Origin: Mesorhizobium sp. M1B.F.Ca.ET.045.04.1.1
GTDB taxonomy: Bacteria > Pseudomonadota > Alphaproteobacteria > Rhizobiales > Rhizobiaceae
Direction of reading: 5' to 3'
DNA: 64,000 bases
Assembly (NCBI RefSeq): GCF_003952465.1
Contig: NZ_CP034448.1
Location: 2,209,001-2,273,000, forward strand
In this document: in pieces, positions 52,381-59,972 of the stretch
Position numbering within the stretch: the stretch's first letter is position 1
How the letters are laid out: every line of letters begins with the position of its first letter
The notes under the pieces: model-generated
What the model was told of the DNA's origin: nothing
What the model saw: the letters and a program-made list of their open reading frames with translations, nothing else
The model's database searches: none
Made by a program: the position numbers and the translations under genes

Positions 52381-53187
52381 ATGACGCTTCCCAAGTCCAA
52401 AAATTCCTTGCCCGTCAAAAAGCAGTCTGCCTCCGCCTCAGGCGGCGGCGCGAAAGCAAAGGCGCCGTCCCGGAAGCGCGGGCCGCGCTCGCTCTATACT
52501 GCCGCCGAGCTGCATGAGATTTTCCGGCGCTTTTCCGTGCAGCGGCCGGAGCCGAAGGGCGAGCTCGACTATATCAACGCTTTCACATTGCTGATCGCGG
52601 TGGTGCTGTCGGCGCAGGCAACCGATGCCGGCGTCAACAAGGCGACGAAAGCGCTATTTTCGGCGGCCGACACGCCGCAGAAGATGCTGGCGCTCGGCGA
52701 GGCCAAGGTCGGCGACTATATCCGCACCATCGGGCTGTGGCGCAACAAGGCCAAGAACGTGATCGCGCTCTCGAAGGCGCTGATCGACGACTATGCCGGC
52801 AAGGTGCCGGAGGATCGCGACGAATTGGTCAAGCTGCCGGGCGTCGGGCGCAAGACCGCCAATGTCGTGCTCAACGTCGCCTTCGGCCAGCACACGATGG
52901 CGGTCGACACGCATATCTTCCGCATCGGCAACCGGATCGGGCTGGCGCCCGGCAAGACGCCGGAGCAGGTCGAGCAGGGGTTCTTGAAAGTTATCCCGGC
53001 CGAATATATGCGCCACGCGCATCATTGGCTGATCCTGCACGGCCGCTATGTCTGCAAGGCGCGCAAGCCGGACTGCCCGATCTGCGTGATCGCCGACATC
53101 TGCAAATCCAAGGAAAAGACCACCGACGTGCCGGCGCCGCTGGTGCCGATCGCGCCCTTGAAGGAGGCGTTTCCCGCCGAGGTTTAG
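52381..53187 (+). CDS. nth: Endonuclease III
   Basis: DNA glycosylase/AP lyase for oxidised pyrimidines. The 268-residue protein has a basic N-terminal tail (about 35 residues), the HhH motif LPGVGRKTANVVLNVAFG, the catalytic Lys region VVLSAQATDAGVNKATKALF, the catalytic Asp in MAVDTHIFRIGNRIGL, and a [4Fe-4S] cluster C-x6-C-x2-C-x5-C near residue 225. ATG 52381 follows ATAGGAGGGGA. It is longer than E. coli Nth (211) only by its tails. Divergent from DUF2244. Confidence 0.95.
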   Translation: MTLPKSKNSLPVKKQSASASGGGAKAKAPSRKRGPRSLYTAAELHEIFRRFSVQRPEPKGELDYINAFTLLIAVVLSAQATDAGVNKATKALFSAADTPQKMLALGEAKVGDYIRTIGLWRNKAKNVIALSKALIDDYAGKVPEDRDELVKLPGVGRKTANVVLNVAFGQHTMAVDTHIFRIGNRIGLAPGKTPEQVEQGFLKVIPAEYMRHAHHWLILHGRYVCKARKPDCPICVIADICKSKEKTTDVPAPLVPIAPLKEAFPAEV

Positions 53188-53201
53188 AGTTTATGTTTTT
53201 C

Positions 53202-53269
53202 GCAGTTCCGGACGGAGGGCTGCGGCGAAATCGCCGAGCCTAACCGCTGCATGGTTTTCCTGGGATTGC
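53202..53269. repeat. GCAATTCC palindrome, copy E (long variant)
   Basis: GCAGTTCCGGACGGAGGG pairs with TTTTCCTGGGATTGC at the ends, but the centre is expanded by about 25 bp with its own hairpin (GGCGAAATCGCC). It lies between the convergent nth and DUF2214 genes and touches the minus-strand stop codon. Confidence 0.7.
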
Positions 53270-53725
53270 TCAGTAGCCGTAGCCGCGCGCCATCGCCGCG
53301 GCGAAGACAGGGATGAGCAGGAAGATGAAGCCCTCGGCGCGGACATAGTTCTTCACCGAGGCGAGTTCGGCCGCCGGCACCGAGAAAGAAGGATTGCCGC
53401 CCGCCTGCCTGCTCCAGGAGAGGAAGCGAACGGTCGGGACGATCGACAGCAGGCCGACGACGACGAAGGCCACCATCTTTGCCCAGAACACCCAGTTGTA
53501 GACATAGAATTCCCAGCCTTTCAGCCCGAAGAACACCCGGCAGATGCCGATGATGACGATCAGCGCGGCGATGATGCCGTAGTGGCGGTCGATGCCGGCA
53601 AGACGCTTGAGCGCCGCCGCCCCCAAGTCGCCGCGCACCAGCACGAACTCGGCGCCGATGATGCCGGCCAGCGAGAACACCAGAAGGTGATGGGCGATCG
53701 CCAGCAGAAGGTCGGTGGTGTCCAT
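53270..53725 (-). CDS. DUF2214 membrane protein
   Basis: A 151-residue inner-membrane protein with four helices, starting MDTTDLLLAIAHHLLVFSLA and including GLKGWEFYVYNWVFWAKMVA and a C-terminal EGFIFLLIPVFAAAMARGYG. This is the DUF2214 pattern; two His near the first helix could bind haem, but that is only a guess. Function unknown. Stop codon touches palindrome copy E. ATG 53725 follows GGAAGACCC. Confidence 0.82.
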   Translation of the reverse strand: MDTTDLLLAIAHHLLVFSLAGIIGAEFVLVRGDLGAAALKRLAGIDRHYGIIAALIVIIGICRVFFGLKGWEFYVYNWVFWAKMVAFVVVGLLSIVPTVRFLSWSRQAGGNPSFSVPAAELASVKNYVRAEGFIFLLIPVFAAAMARGYGY

Positions 53726-53867
53726 GGGTCTTCCTTTGGTCGAAGAGCGCGAGTGTTGAATCAGTTTTCAGAAGTTGCAGAGTAGCATCGCGGAACAAAA
53801 ATCCCATATGCGCAAGCTAGCCATGTGCAGCGTTGACGCCAACTACCGGCAGTCTATTGCTTGGATC

Positions 53868-54098
53868 ATGAGCCGATTGACGCGTGCCCTCAATCCGATG
53901 CCTGACGACGTGCGGACCGCCCTGGCGGGGCGCGGATTGACTGCCGCCTATGACGCGCGGCCGGACTATCAGAAGAACGACTATCTCGGCTGGATCGCGC
54001 GCGCTAAACGCCCCGACACGAGGCAGAAGCGGCTTGACCAGATGCTCGACGAACTGGCGCGCGGCGGCGTCTATATGAACATGGCCTGGCACGGCTGA
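53868..54098 (+). CDS. YdeI/OmdA-type small protein
   Basis: A 76-residue soluble protein starting MSRLTRALNPMPDDVRTALA, then GRGLTAAYDARPDYQKNDYL, GWIARAKRPDTRQKRL, ending GGVYMNMAWHG. The pattern (YDARPxYQxNDYLGWIxRAKRxxTRxKRL) is the C-terminal part of the YdeI (OmdA, bacteriocin-protection) family, in a free-standing form frequent in rhizobia. ATG 53868 is chosen; upstream in-frame ATGs lack protein character. Function unknown. Confidence 0.72.
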   Translation: MSRLTRALNPMPDDVRTALAGRGLTAAYDARPDYQKNDYLGWIARAKRPDTRQKRLDQMLDELARGGVYMNMAWHG

Positions 54099-54260
54099 AG
54101 CCAGCCCTCCGGCGTTTGCCGGCCTTTGTTGCCTCTGGAAGATGCCTCGGGCCATCCTGGCCCTTGTTCGAACGCACTGGTTTGCTAAGCGCTGCCGCCT
54201 CACTAGAGCGTTTCAGCGTTTCACGGAAACGCCGAACCGCTCTATCTCTTTGTTTTTTAT

Positions 54261-54304
54261 GCAATTCCGGACGGAAAACCGTTACACACTTTTCCTGGAA
54301 TTGC
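54261..54304. repeat. GCAATTCC palindrome, copy F (upstream of the GNAT gene)
   Basis: GCAATTCCGGACGGAAAACCG pairs with ACTTTTCCTGGAATTGC. It lies between two same-strand genes, 17 bp upstream of the GNAT start codon, so here it may affect translation start instead of termination. Confidence 0.8.
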
Positions 54305-54321
54305 TCCTAGAGGTAAATGCC

Positions 54322-54876
54322 ATGAGCATTGCAAGGGAAGCCGGCGTGCCGATCCTTGAGACGCCGCGAACCGTTCTGCGGCCGCATCGGCTCGGTGATT
54401 TCGAGAACTATGTCGCGATGTGGGCAGACCCCGGGGTCACCCGTTTCATCGGCGGCAAGCCGCGCACCCGCGAGGAAAGCTGGATGCGCTTCCTGCGTCA
54501 TGCCGGGCTATGGTCGCTGCTTGGCTATGGGTTCTGGGCGATCGAGGACAAGGCCACAGGCCGGTTCATCGGCGAGGCGGGGTTTCATGATCTGAAGCGC
54601 GAGATCGAGCCGTCGATCGAAGGCGTGCCGGAGGCTGGCTGGGCGCTGGCTTCGGTCGCGCATGGCCAGGGGCTGGCGAGCGAAGTCGTCGGGCGCATCG
54701 TCGCTTGGGGGGATGCGGTGTTCGGGCGGGCCAGGACCGTCTGCATCATAGATCCCGACAATGGCGCTTCGCTCAAGGTGGCGAAAAAGAACGGCTATCG
54801 CGAGATCCTGCGCACCACCTATCACGACACGCCGACGATTCTTTTGGAGCGGCAGGCTGGAGGCAATCCCGGTTGA
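54322..54876 (+). CDS. GNAT-family N-acetyltransferase (RimJ/RimL type)
   Basis: A 184-residue acetyltransferase with the RimL-like start PILETPRTVLRPHRLGDFEN, the acceptor part GYGFWAIEDKATGRFIGEAG, the acetyl-CoA site GWALASVAHGQGLASEVVGR and the end DPDNGASLKVAKKNGYRE. The target (protein N-terminus, small amine or antibiotic) is unknown. ATG 54322 follows AGAGGTAAATGCC. Its TGA is directly followed by the TCA of the convergent DUF1801 gene, with no base between (TGATCA). Confidence 0.85.
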   Translation: MSIAREAGVPILETPRTVLRPHRLGDFENYVAMWADPGVTRFIGGKPRTREESWMRFLRHAGLWSLLGYGFWAIEDKATGRFIGEAGFHDLKREIEPSIEGVPEAGWALASVAHGQGLASEVVGRIVAWGDAVFGRARTVCIIDPDNGASLKVAKKNGYREILRTTYHDTPTILLERQAGGNPG

Positions 54877-55275
54877 TCAGCGTTTGGCTTTGAATTTGTT
54901 CAGGGCCACTGCGGCACGAACGAGAGCCTTGAACGCCTCCTCGTCGATGTCTTCACCCTCGCGAAAATCGATGGCGCGCCGCGTGTTGCCCTCGAGGCTG
55001 GAGTTGAATAGGCCTGCGGGGTCCGGCAGCGCCGCGCCCTTGGCGAAGGTCAATTTGACGACGGCCTTGTAGGTCTCACCGGTGCAGATCATTCCGGCAT
55101 CCTCCCAGACCGGCACGCCGCGCCACTTCCATTCCTCGGTGACATCAGGATCAGCCTGCTTGATCAGGGCGCGCAGCCGGCCAAGCATCTCGCCTCGCCA
55201 ATCGCCCAGTTCCGCGATGCGTCCATCGATCAGCTCGGAAGGAGATTTGCTTTCCTGCACGCCGCTTTTCTCCAT
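54877..55275 (-). CDS. DUF1801 family protein, first copy
   Basis: A 132-residue soluble protein with the DUF1801/YdhG pattern: ADPDVTEEWKWRGVPVWEDA, GETYKAVVKLTFAKGAALPD and RRAIDFREGEDIDEEAFKAL. The fold is related to small YdhG-like proteins of unknown role in stress response. ATG 55275 follows GGAGGAGAACAGAT. It closes the ArsR-led minus-strand operon; a second member of the same superfamily lies 78 bp upstream. Confidence 0.82.
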   Translation of the reverse strand: MEKSGVQESKSPSELIDGRIAELGDWRGEMLGRLRALIKQADPDVTEEWKWRGVPVWEDAGMICTGETYKAVVKLTFAKGAALPDPAGLFNSSLEGNTRRAIDFREGEDIDEEAFKALVRAAVALNKFKAKR

Positions 55276-55353
55276 ATCTGTTCTCCTCCGATGCTGGACA
55301 AATGGATCGCCATGGCGCCTCTTCAGGCGAACCGTGCTTGATCGATAATGCGC

Positions 55354-55818
55354 TTACATTCGTTCGCCGGGCAATTGGCTTGCCTGTTTCACCCAGGAGA
55401 CGAACTGCGCTTCGTCGAGTTGGTCGTCCTCATGGATGTGAAGATAGCGCGTGTCCTTGCTCTTGGATTCGCCGGGCGGCACCGGCCTGAGCGACAGGCC
55501 GCGAAAGAAGGCCACCTTGATGTATCCGGTGAAACAGTGGATGCCGAGGAACCAGCCTTCGCCTTCCATCCCGTAAAACGGCGAGTTCCATTTCACGGCC
55601 TTCTCAGCCTGCGGAACGGCCTGCATGATCAGTTGGTCGAGCCGGCGGCCGACCTCGCTCTTCCAGCCCGGCATCGCCGCGATATAGGCCTGCACGGGGG
55701 CGTCGCCATAGCCCTTGGCGATCTGCGGGTTGCCGCCTGAAAGCAGGACGGGTTTCGCGTCCGCGGGCCTGGCTTCTGAAGGCTTGGCGGCAACCTTCGG
55801 CGATTTCGCCTTCGCCAT
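55354..55818 (-). CDS. DUF1801 family protein, second copy with basic N-terminus
   Basis: A 154-residue protein. A Lys/Ala-rich tail (MAKAKSPKVAAKPSEARPAD) precedes a DUF1801 domain: GDAPVQAYIAAMPGWKSEVG, AVPQAEKAVKWNSPFYGMEG and KVAFFRGLSLRPVPPGESK. The charged tail suggests nucleic acid or membrane contact, but no function is known. ATG 55818 overlaps the preceding gene's TGA (TGATG), so it is translationally coupled. Similar to the downstream neighbour only at domain level. Confidence 0.8.
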   Translation of the reverse strand: MAKAKSPKVAAKPSEARPADAKPVLLSGGNPQIAKGYGDAPVQAYIAAMPGWKSEVGRRLDQLIMQAVPQAEKAVKWNSPFYGMEGEGWFLGIHCFTGYIKVAFFRGLSLRPVPPGESKSKDTRYLHIHEDDQLDEAQFVSWVKQASQLPGERM

Positions 55819-56051
55819 CAGGCCGATCCTATGCGCTCGCGCGCCGGCTCGCCGCGCCATTTGACGGCATAGGGCAGCACGAACATATAGAGGCCGCTGA
55901 ACAGCAGCAGGAAAAGCGGCAGGAGCGGCGAATAGACCACCCAGGCGGGCGGCTCGCCCAATGCCATGGCGACGAAGTTGGCGATGACGGTCGCGGTAAA
56001 GATGATCGACAACCAGCGATGCAACTGCCTGATCCACTTGCTCCAGTCCAA
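55818..56051 (-). CDS. Small two-helix membrane protein
   Basis: A 77-residue protein starting at TTG 56051 with AAGGAGG 6 bp upstream. The sequence DWSKWIRQLHRWLSIIFTAT opens the first helix, and SPLLPLFLLLFSGLYMFVLP forms the second; the tail is basic. Amphipathic start and RxxHRW motif recall PepSY-associated or cytochrome-like small membrane proteins, but I cannot name a family. It overlaps the DUF1801 gene by TGATG in the ArsR-led operon. Confidence 0.7.
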   Translation of the reverse strand: MDWSKWIRQLHRWLSIIFTATVIANFVAMALGEPPAWVVYSPLLPLFLLLFSGLYMFVLPYAVKWRGEPARERIGSA

Positions 56052-56088
56052 TGCTGCCTCCTTTTGAAAAGCGAATGAAACGCCGGCC

Positions 56089-56481
56089 TTACCAGCGCGC
56101 CAGCTGGGTGATCTGGATGAGATTGCCGCAGGTGTCGTTGAGCTGCGCGATGGTCGAACCGGTCACCGCGGTCGGCGCCATGGCGAAGCTGCCGCCATTC
56201 GCCGTGATGCGCTCGTGGTCGCCCTTGATGTCGTCGGTGAACAGCATGAGCGCCGGCTGGCCTTGCTTGAAGATGGCCTGCTGGTAGGTCCTGGCCGCCG
56301 GATTGTCGTTCAGCGCCAGCTGCAGCTCGGTCCCGTCCGGGTCGTCGGGTGAGGCGACCGTCAGCCAGCGAAACGGCCCGTTGGTGAAATCGGCTTTCTT
56401 GGTGAAGCCCAGCACATCCGTGTAGAAGCCAAGAGCCTTCTCCTGATCGTCGACATAGACGCTGGTCAGCTTGATCTTCAT
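56089..56481 (-). CDS. VOC-family protein (glyoxalase-like)
   Basis: A 130-residue protein starting MKIKLTSVYVDDQEKALGFY, with GFTKKADFTNGPFRWLTVAS, PDGTELQLALNDNPAARTYQ, PALMLFTDDIKGDHERITAN and the end DTCGNLIQITQLARW. This is a typical VOC domain with a possible metal-binding Glu pair at GTEL and the end Gln. It is in an operon with ArsR, AHSA1 and DUF1801 genes. The substrate is unknown. Confidence 0.82.
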   Translation of the reverse strand: MKIKLTSVYVDDQEKALGFYTDVLGFTKKADFTNGPFRWLTVASPDDPDGTELQLALNDNPAARTYQQAIFKQGQPALMLFTDDIKGDHERITANGGSFAMAPTAVTGSTIAQLNDTCGNLIQITQLARW

Positions 56482-56558
56482 GGCATGTCTCCATTGATCG
56501 CGCCTGCGGTTTGCCGTCCGCCAGGCAGTTTGCGCTTTTTTGAACCTTGCGGCGGACT

Positions 56559-56969
56559 TCAATCGATCCGCAAAAGCACCTGTTCCAGGGCTGCGAAGTA
56601 CCTCTTCCAGCCTACCGTAGCGCCGCGGTAATACGGCTCCTGATCGGTCCGGAATCCCACCTGCTCCATGCGCAGATGAGTGCCCATACCCGTCGGGGTG
56701 AGCGTCCAGGTGACGATGCTTTCCAGGTCCTTGGTGTCCCACGTGTAGGACAGCGTTTTGTTGGGCTCGACCGTCTGGACCTGGCACTCGACGCCGCCCC
56801 AGTCCGCGCTCAGATTGAAGCGATGGTCCACGACCGGCTTGAAGTTGTTCTTCATCAGCCACTCCTCGATGAGATGCGGTTGGGTGAGCGCGCGCCAGAT
56901 CTTTTCCGGCGGATAAGGAATCTCGCGCTCGACGACGACGGAGCGCGTTCCGGCCGGCACTTCATTCAT
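56559..56969 (-). CDS. AHSA1/SRPBCC-family protein
   Basis: A 136-residue START-like protein: EREIPYPPEKIWRALTQPHL, EEWLMKNNFKPVVDHRFNL, LSYTWDTKDLESIVTWTLTP and YYRGATVGWKRYFAALEQVL. SRPBCC domains of this type (AHSA1/YndB) bind hydrophobic ligands. The ATG at 56969 overlaps the ArsR stop (ATGA), showing the two are translated together, a pairing seen in many proteobacteria with an ArsR regulator. Confidence 0.86.
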   Translation of the reverse strand: MNEVPAGTRSVVVEREIPYPPEKIWRALTQPHLIEEWLMKNNFKPVVDHRFNLSADWGGVECQVQTVEPNKTLSYTWDTKDLESIVTWTLTPTGMGTHLRMEQVGFRTDQEPYYRGATVGWKRYFAALEQVLLRID

Positions 56970-57289
56970 TGGTCCATCCTTTTGAGCAGATCCTCGAGAT
57001 CGTCGAACCGGCTCTCCCAAAACCCCGCCATCTGACGCGTCCAGTCCATCAGCGGCGCCAACGCGGCAAGCTGCGCGCTGTAATGCGTCTGGCGTCCCTC
57101 ATGGCGGTCGCGCACCAGCCCGGCTTCCTTCAGCAGGCCGAGATGCTTCGACACCGCCGGCTGCGAGACCCCGGCCTCAGCCGTCAGCGCGCCGACCGTC
57201 TGCTCGCCTTGACGGCACAGACGCTCAAAAATGGCGCGCCTTGTCGGATCGGCAAGCGTTCGAAAGAGCATATCATGCGTGGCCGGCAT
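56966..57289 (-). CDS. ArsR/SmtB-family transcriptional repressor
   Basis: A 107-residue winged-helix regulator starting MPATHDMLFRTLADPTRRAI, then FERLCRQGEQTVGALTAEAG, VSQPAVSKHLGLLKEAGLVR with the recognition helix, and DRHEGRQTHYSAQLAALAPL. The SKHL motif shows no metal-binding Cys, so the signal is not a metal of the ArsR CxC type. ATG 57289 is chosen; a 57331 start would place the protein start inside the probable operator. It controls the AHSA1-VOC-DUF1801 operon. Confidence 0.87.
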   Translation of the reverse strand: MPATHDMLFRTLADPTRRAIFERLCRQGEQTVGALTAEAGVSQPAVSKHLGLLKEAGLVRDRHEGRQTHYSAQLAALAPLMDWTRQMAGFWESRFDDLEDLLKRMDQ

Positions 57290-57292
57290 CTT

Positions 57293-57318
57293 GATCAATA
57301 ACTCATTGGCTATTGATT
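57293..57318. promoter_or_regulatory. Imperfect inverted repeat at the ArsR promoter
   Basis: GATCAATA-N10-TATTGATT: 7 of 8 bases pair, just upstream of the ArsR start codon in an AT-rich stretch, suiting an autoregulated ArsR operator. Confidence 0.45.
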
Positions 57319-57386
57319 GATCTATAACCATTGAGATATGTGTGAGTCAAGCGGATGTCTGGCTGTGAGCCGGCGTGCTCTCGAAC

Positions 57387-58139
57387 CTAGCTAGCGGCAC
57401 CCGCGTTGAGGCTTGCCTCCTCCAGCATGGATGCGTCCTCGCCGAATGCCCGGGTGGCGCGCGCGGCTGCCTCGATCAACGGGCGCTTCATGCGCTCGAG
57501 AAAAGCCGCGTCGACCCGCGTGCTCGGGCCGGAGAGCGTCAGCGCGCCGACCAATGTCCGCCCCGGTCCGAACACTGGCGCAGAGACGCCCGCCGTCTGC
57601 GGATCGCGATCGCCGAGCGAGATGTAATTGTAGGTCTCGCGGATCGTCTCGTAGGGCTCGCCCGGTTGACCCGAGAAGGCGGCGAGAACGCGGCCACCGG
57701 AGCCCGCAAGCAAAGGCAGCACGTCGCCTTCCCGTATCGTGTAGCGGATCGGGTGCTTGGATTCGACCCGGTAGAGGCAGGTGCGCACGTCGCCCGAGCG
57801 GACATAGAAGGCGACGCTTTCCCAGCTCCGCTCGGAGAGGTCGCGCATGATCGGCAGCAGGATTTCCATCGCCACGACCGAACGCTGGTAGAGCGCGCCA
57901 AGCCGGAAGCTGGCGGGCCCGATGCGGTAGCGTCCGTCCTCGAGGCGCTCCAGCAATTGCCCGCGCATCAGCGAGTTGGCCAGCCGCAGGATCGTGCTCT
58001 TGTAGAGGCCGGTGCGGGCCGCGATCTCGGCGAGGCCAAGCGACCGGTCAGCGGTGGTGAACGCGTTGAGGATGGAGATGGCGCGGTCAAGCGCGGCAAC
58101 GCCGTCGGACGATGTCGGACTGGAAGGTGTATTTTTCAT
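57387..58139 (-). CDS. IclR-family transcriptional regulator
   Basis: A 250-residue regulator: N-terminal winged helix (ALDRAISILNAFTTADRSLG, LAEIAARTGLYKSTILRLAN) and C-terminal effector domain (YRIGPASFRLGALYQRSVVA, YRVESKHPIRYTIREGD, GGRVLAAFSG). It is divergent from tctC (201 bp between starts), so it very likely controls the tctCBA-CoA transferase-lyase operon in response to its substrate or a CoA-linked intermediate. ATG 58139 is used. Confidence 0.9.
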   Translation of the reverse strand: MKNTPSSPTSSDGVAALDRAISILNAFTTADRSLGLAEIAARTGLYKSTILRLANSLMRGQLLERLEDGRYRIGPASFRLGALYQRSVVAMEILLPIMRDLSERSWESVAFYVRSGDVRTCLYRVESKHPIRYTIREGDVLPLLAGSGGRVLAAFSGQPGEPYETIRETYNYISLGDRDPQTAGVSAPVFGPGRTLVGALTLSGPSTRVDAAFLERMKRPLIEAAARATRAFGEDASMLEEASLNAGAAS

Positions 58140-58210
58140 CCCGATGATGATTTCATGTGATCGTTCAGTCCAGGCAGGCCCGGACGAAGAGATTTAGTCC
58201 GGATAGACGT

Positions 58211-58247
58211 GTTCTGTCTAGTAGAATGCCATTCCCGTTGACAGAAC
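58211..58247. promoter_or_regulatory. Perfect 8-bp inverted repeat between IclR and tctC
   Basis: GTTCTGTC-N21-GACAGAAC, perfect arms in the middle of the 201-bp divergent region, plus an internal TTCT...AGAA. It is a good candidate operator for the IclR regulator, whose relatives bind as dimers or tetramers to separated half-sites. Confidence 0.5.
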
Positions 58248-58340
58248 GCGGTAACATCTGCTTGAACTCGAAATGCGGGTCTGTACTCAGGCCACGTCTT
58301 GGCAGGCACCGGAGGAGGTGTCGTGATTTGGAGGAATCCC

Positions 58341-59306
58341 ATGCTGAACAGACGCAGATTCTTGACGAGCACCGCCGCCGGCTTCGCGGCTTTGCATTTC
58401 GCACCCGCCTTTGCGCAGGACACCCCGCAGATCCAGATCTTCGTGCCGGCGGCGCCCGGCGGCGGCTGGGACCAGACCGCGCGCACGATCGACCAGGTGC
58501 TGCGCTCCGAAAAGCTGATCTCCGGCTCGCAGATCACCAATGTCGGCGGCGCCGGCGGCACGGTCGGCCTGCCGCAATTCGTCAACCAGTGGAAGGGCAA
58601 GGGCAATTCGCTGATGGTCGCCGGCATGGTCATGGTCGGCGCCATCATCGCCAACAAGGCCGCCAATAATCTCACCGAAGTCACGCCGATCGCGCGCCTC
58701 ACCGGCGAGTTCGAGGCGCTGGTGGTGCCGGCAGCCTCGCCGTTCAAGACGGCTAATGATTTCGTCGCCGCGCTGAAGGAGGATCCGACCAAGGTTCCGG
58801 TCGCCGGCGGTTCGGCCGGCGGCTCCGACCACATCCTGTTCGGCCTGATCGCCAAGACGGCCGGCGTGCCGGCTGCAAACCTGTCCTATGTGCCTTTCGC
58901 CGGCGGCGGCGAGGCGCTGTCGGCGCTGCTCGGCAACCAGGTCGCCGCCGGCATCTCCGGCTATGGCGAGTTCTCCGAGCAGATCAAGGCGGGCGCGCTC
59001 AGGCTGCTGGCGATCTCGTCCGACAAGCGCCAGGAGGGCATCGACGCGCCGACGTTGAAGGAAGCCGGCATCGATGTCGAATTGTTCAACTGGCGCGGCG
59101 TCTTTGCCCCGCCCGGCGTTTCCGACGACGACAAGGCGGCGATGATCAAGCTGGTCGAGACCATGGCCAAGAGCGACGCCTGGGCGACCGAGTGCAAGAA
59201 CCGAAACTGGACGCCGATCCTTTTGACCGGCGACGACTACGCCAAGTTCGTCACCGAAGACACCGCCCGGATCGGCGCCATCCTCAAGGATCTCGGCCTC
59301 GCCTGA
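58341..59306 (+). CDS. tctC: TctC: tripartite tricarboxylate transporter substrate-binding protein
   Basis: Periplasmic binding protein of a TTT importer (citrate or other carboxylate). The 321-residue precursor has a twin-arginine-like signal, NRRRFLTSTAAGF, ending AFAQD. The Bug-type binding fold follows: IQIFVPAAPGGGWDQTARTI, NVGGAGGTVGL, VAGGSAGGSDHILFGLI and YVPFAGGGEALSALLGNQV. Glycine-rich loops hold the carboxylate. ATG 58341 follows GGAGGAATCCC. First gene of the operon with tctB 126 bp downstream. Confidence 0.9.
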   Translation: MLNRRRFLTSTAAGFAALHFAPAFAQDTPQIQIFVPAAPGGGWDQTARTIDQVLRSEKLISGSQITNVGGAGGTVGLPQFVNQWKGKGNSLMVAGMVMVGAIIANKAANNLTEVTPIARLTGEFEALVVPAASPFKTANDFVAALKEDPTKVPVAGGSAGGSDHILFGLIAKTAGVPAANLSYVPFAGGGEALSALLGNQVAAGISGYGEFSEQIKAGALRLLAISSDKRQEGIDAPTLKEAGIDVELFNWRGVFAPPGVSDDDKAAMIKLVETMAKSDAWATECKNRNWTPILLTGDDYAKFVTEDTARIGAILKDLGLA

Positions 59307-59431
59307 GCTCTGGCCGGCGCAATGTCCGAAGGGGGCCTGGCTCCCTTCGGAACAGCATGGACAGATGATCGAGCAGCATTGAGACTGCGGCGATGCCGGC
59401 AGTGGAAGGCCGGCCTTCCGGGGAGGAGATC

Positions 59432-59968
59432 ATGAGCACCAGCGACCAGCAGGCGTCACCGCCGCGCCTTGCCATACCCGAATTGTTGATCGGCGCCGGG
59501 CTTCTCGCCTGCGCCGGCGCCGTTGCCTGGCAGACCCTGGCGATCCCGGTGTCGCCGCTCTACTCCAAGGTTGGCCCAAGGATCTTCCCCTACATCACCA
59601 TGGCCGGGATGATCCTGCTTTCCCTGCTGCTCATCCTGGCCGCTGTTCGCGGCGGCTGGCAACCCGAGGAAGAGAAGGAAACGCCGACCGACTGGAAGGG
59701 GATGGGCTTCGTGGTCGCGGGCCTCGTCGCCAATCTTCTGCTCATCCAGCCGCTCGGCTTCACCGCCGCCTCGGTGATCATGTTCGTGCTGGTCTGCTTC
59801 GGCTTCGGCAGCCGGCATCCGCTGCGCGACGCGCTGCTCGGCCTGGTATTGGCGCTGGCAGCCTATTTCGGCTTCGCCCGGGCGCTCGGCGTCAACATCG
59901 GCACGGGTTTCATCGAGAACCAGCTCAACACGCTGATCAACGCCGTCGTCGGCCTGGTAAGGGGCTGA
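59432..59968 (+). CDS. tctB: TctB: small membrane subunit of the tripartite tricarboxylate transporter
   Basis: A 178-residue inner-membrane protein with four helices: [20 protein letters not shown] (1), [20 protein letters not shown] (2), [20 protein letters not shown] (3) and [20 protein letters not shown] (4), and the [14 protein letters not shown] motif found in TctB. It ends [19 protein letters not shown] 59432 has a GGGGAGGAGATC site. Lies 4 bp before tctA. Confidence 0.87.
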   Translation: MSTSDQQASPPRLAIPELLIGAGLLACAGAVAWQTLAIPVSPLYSKVGPRIFPYITMAGMILLSLLLILAAVRGGWQPEEEKETPTDWKGMGFVVAGLVANLLLIQPLGFTAASVIMFVLVCFGFGSRHPLRDALLGLVLALAAYFGFARALGVNIGTGFIENQLNTLINAVVGLVRG

Positions 59969-59972
59969 CGCA

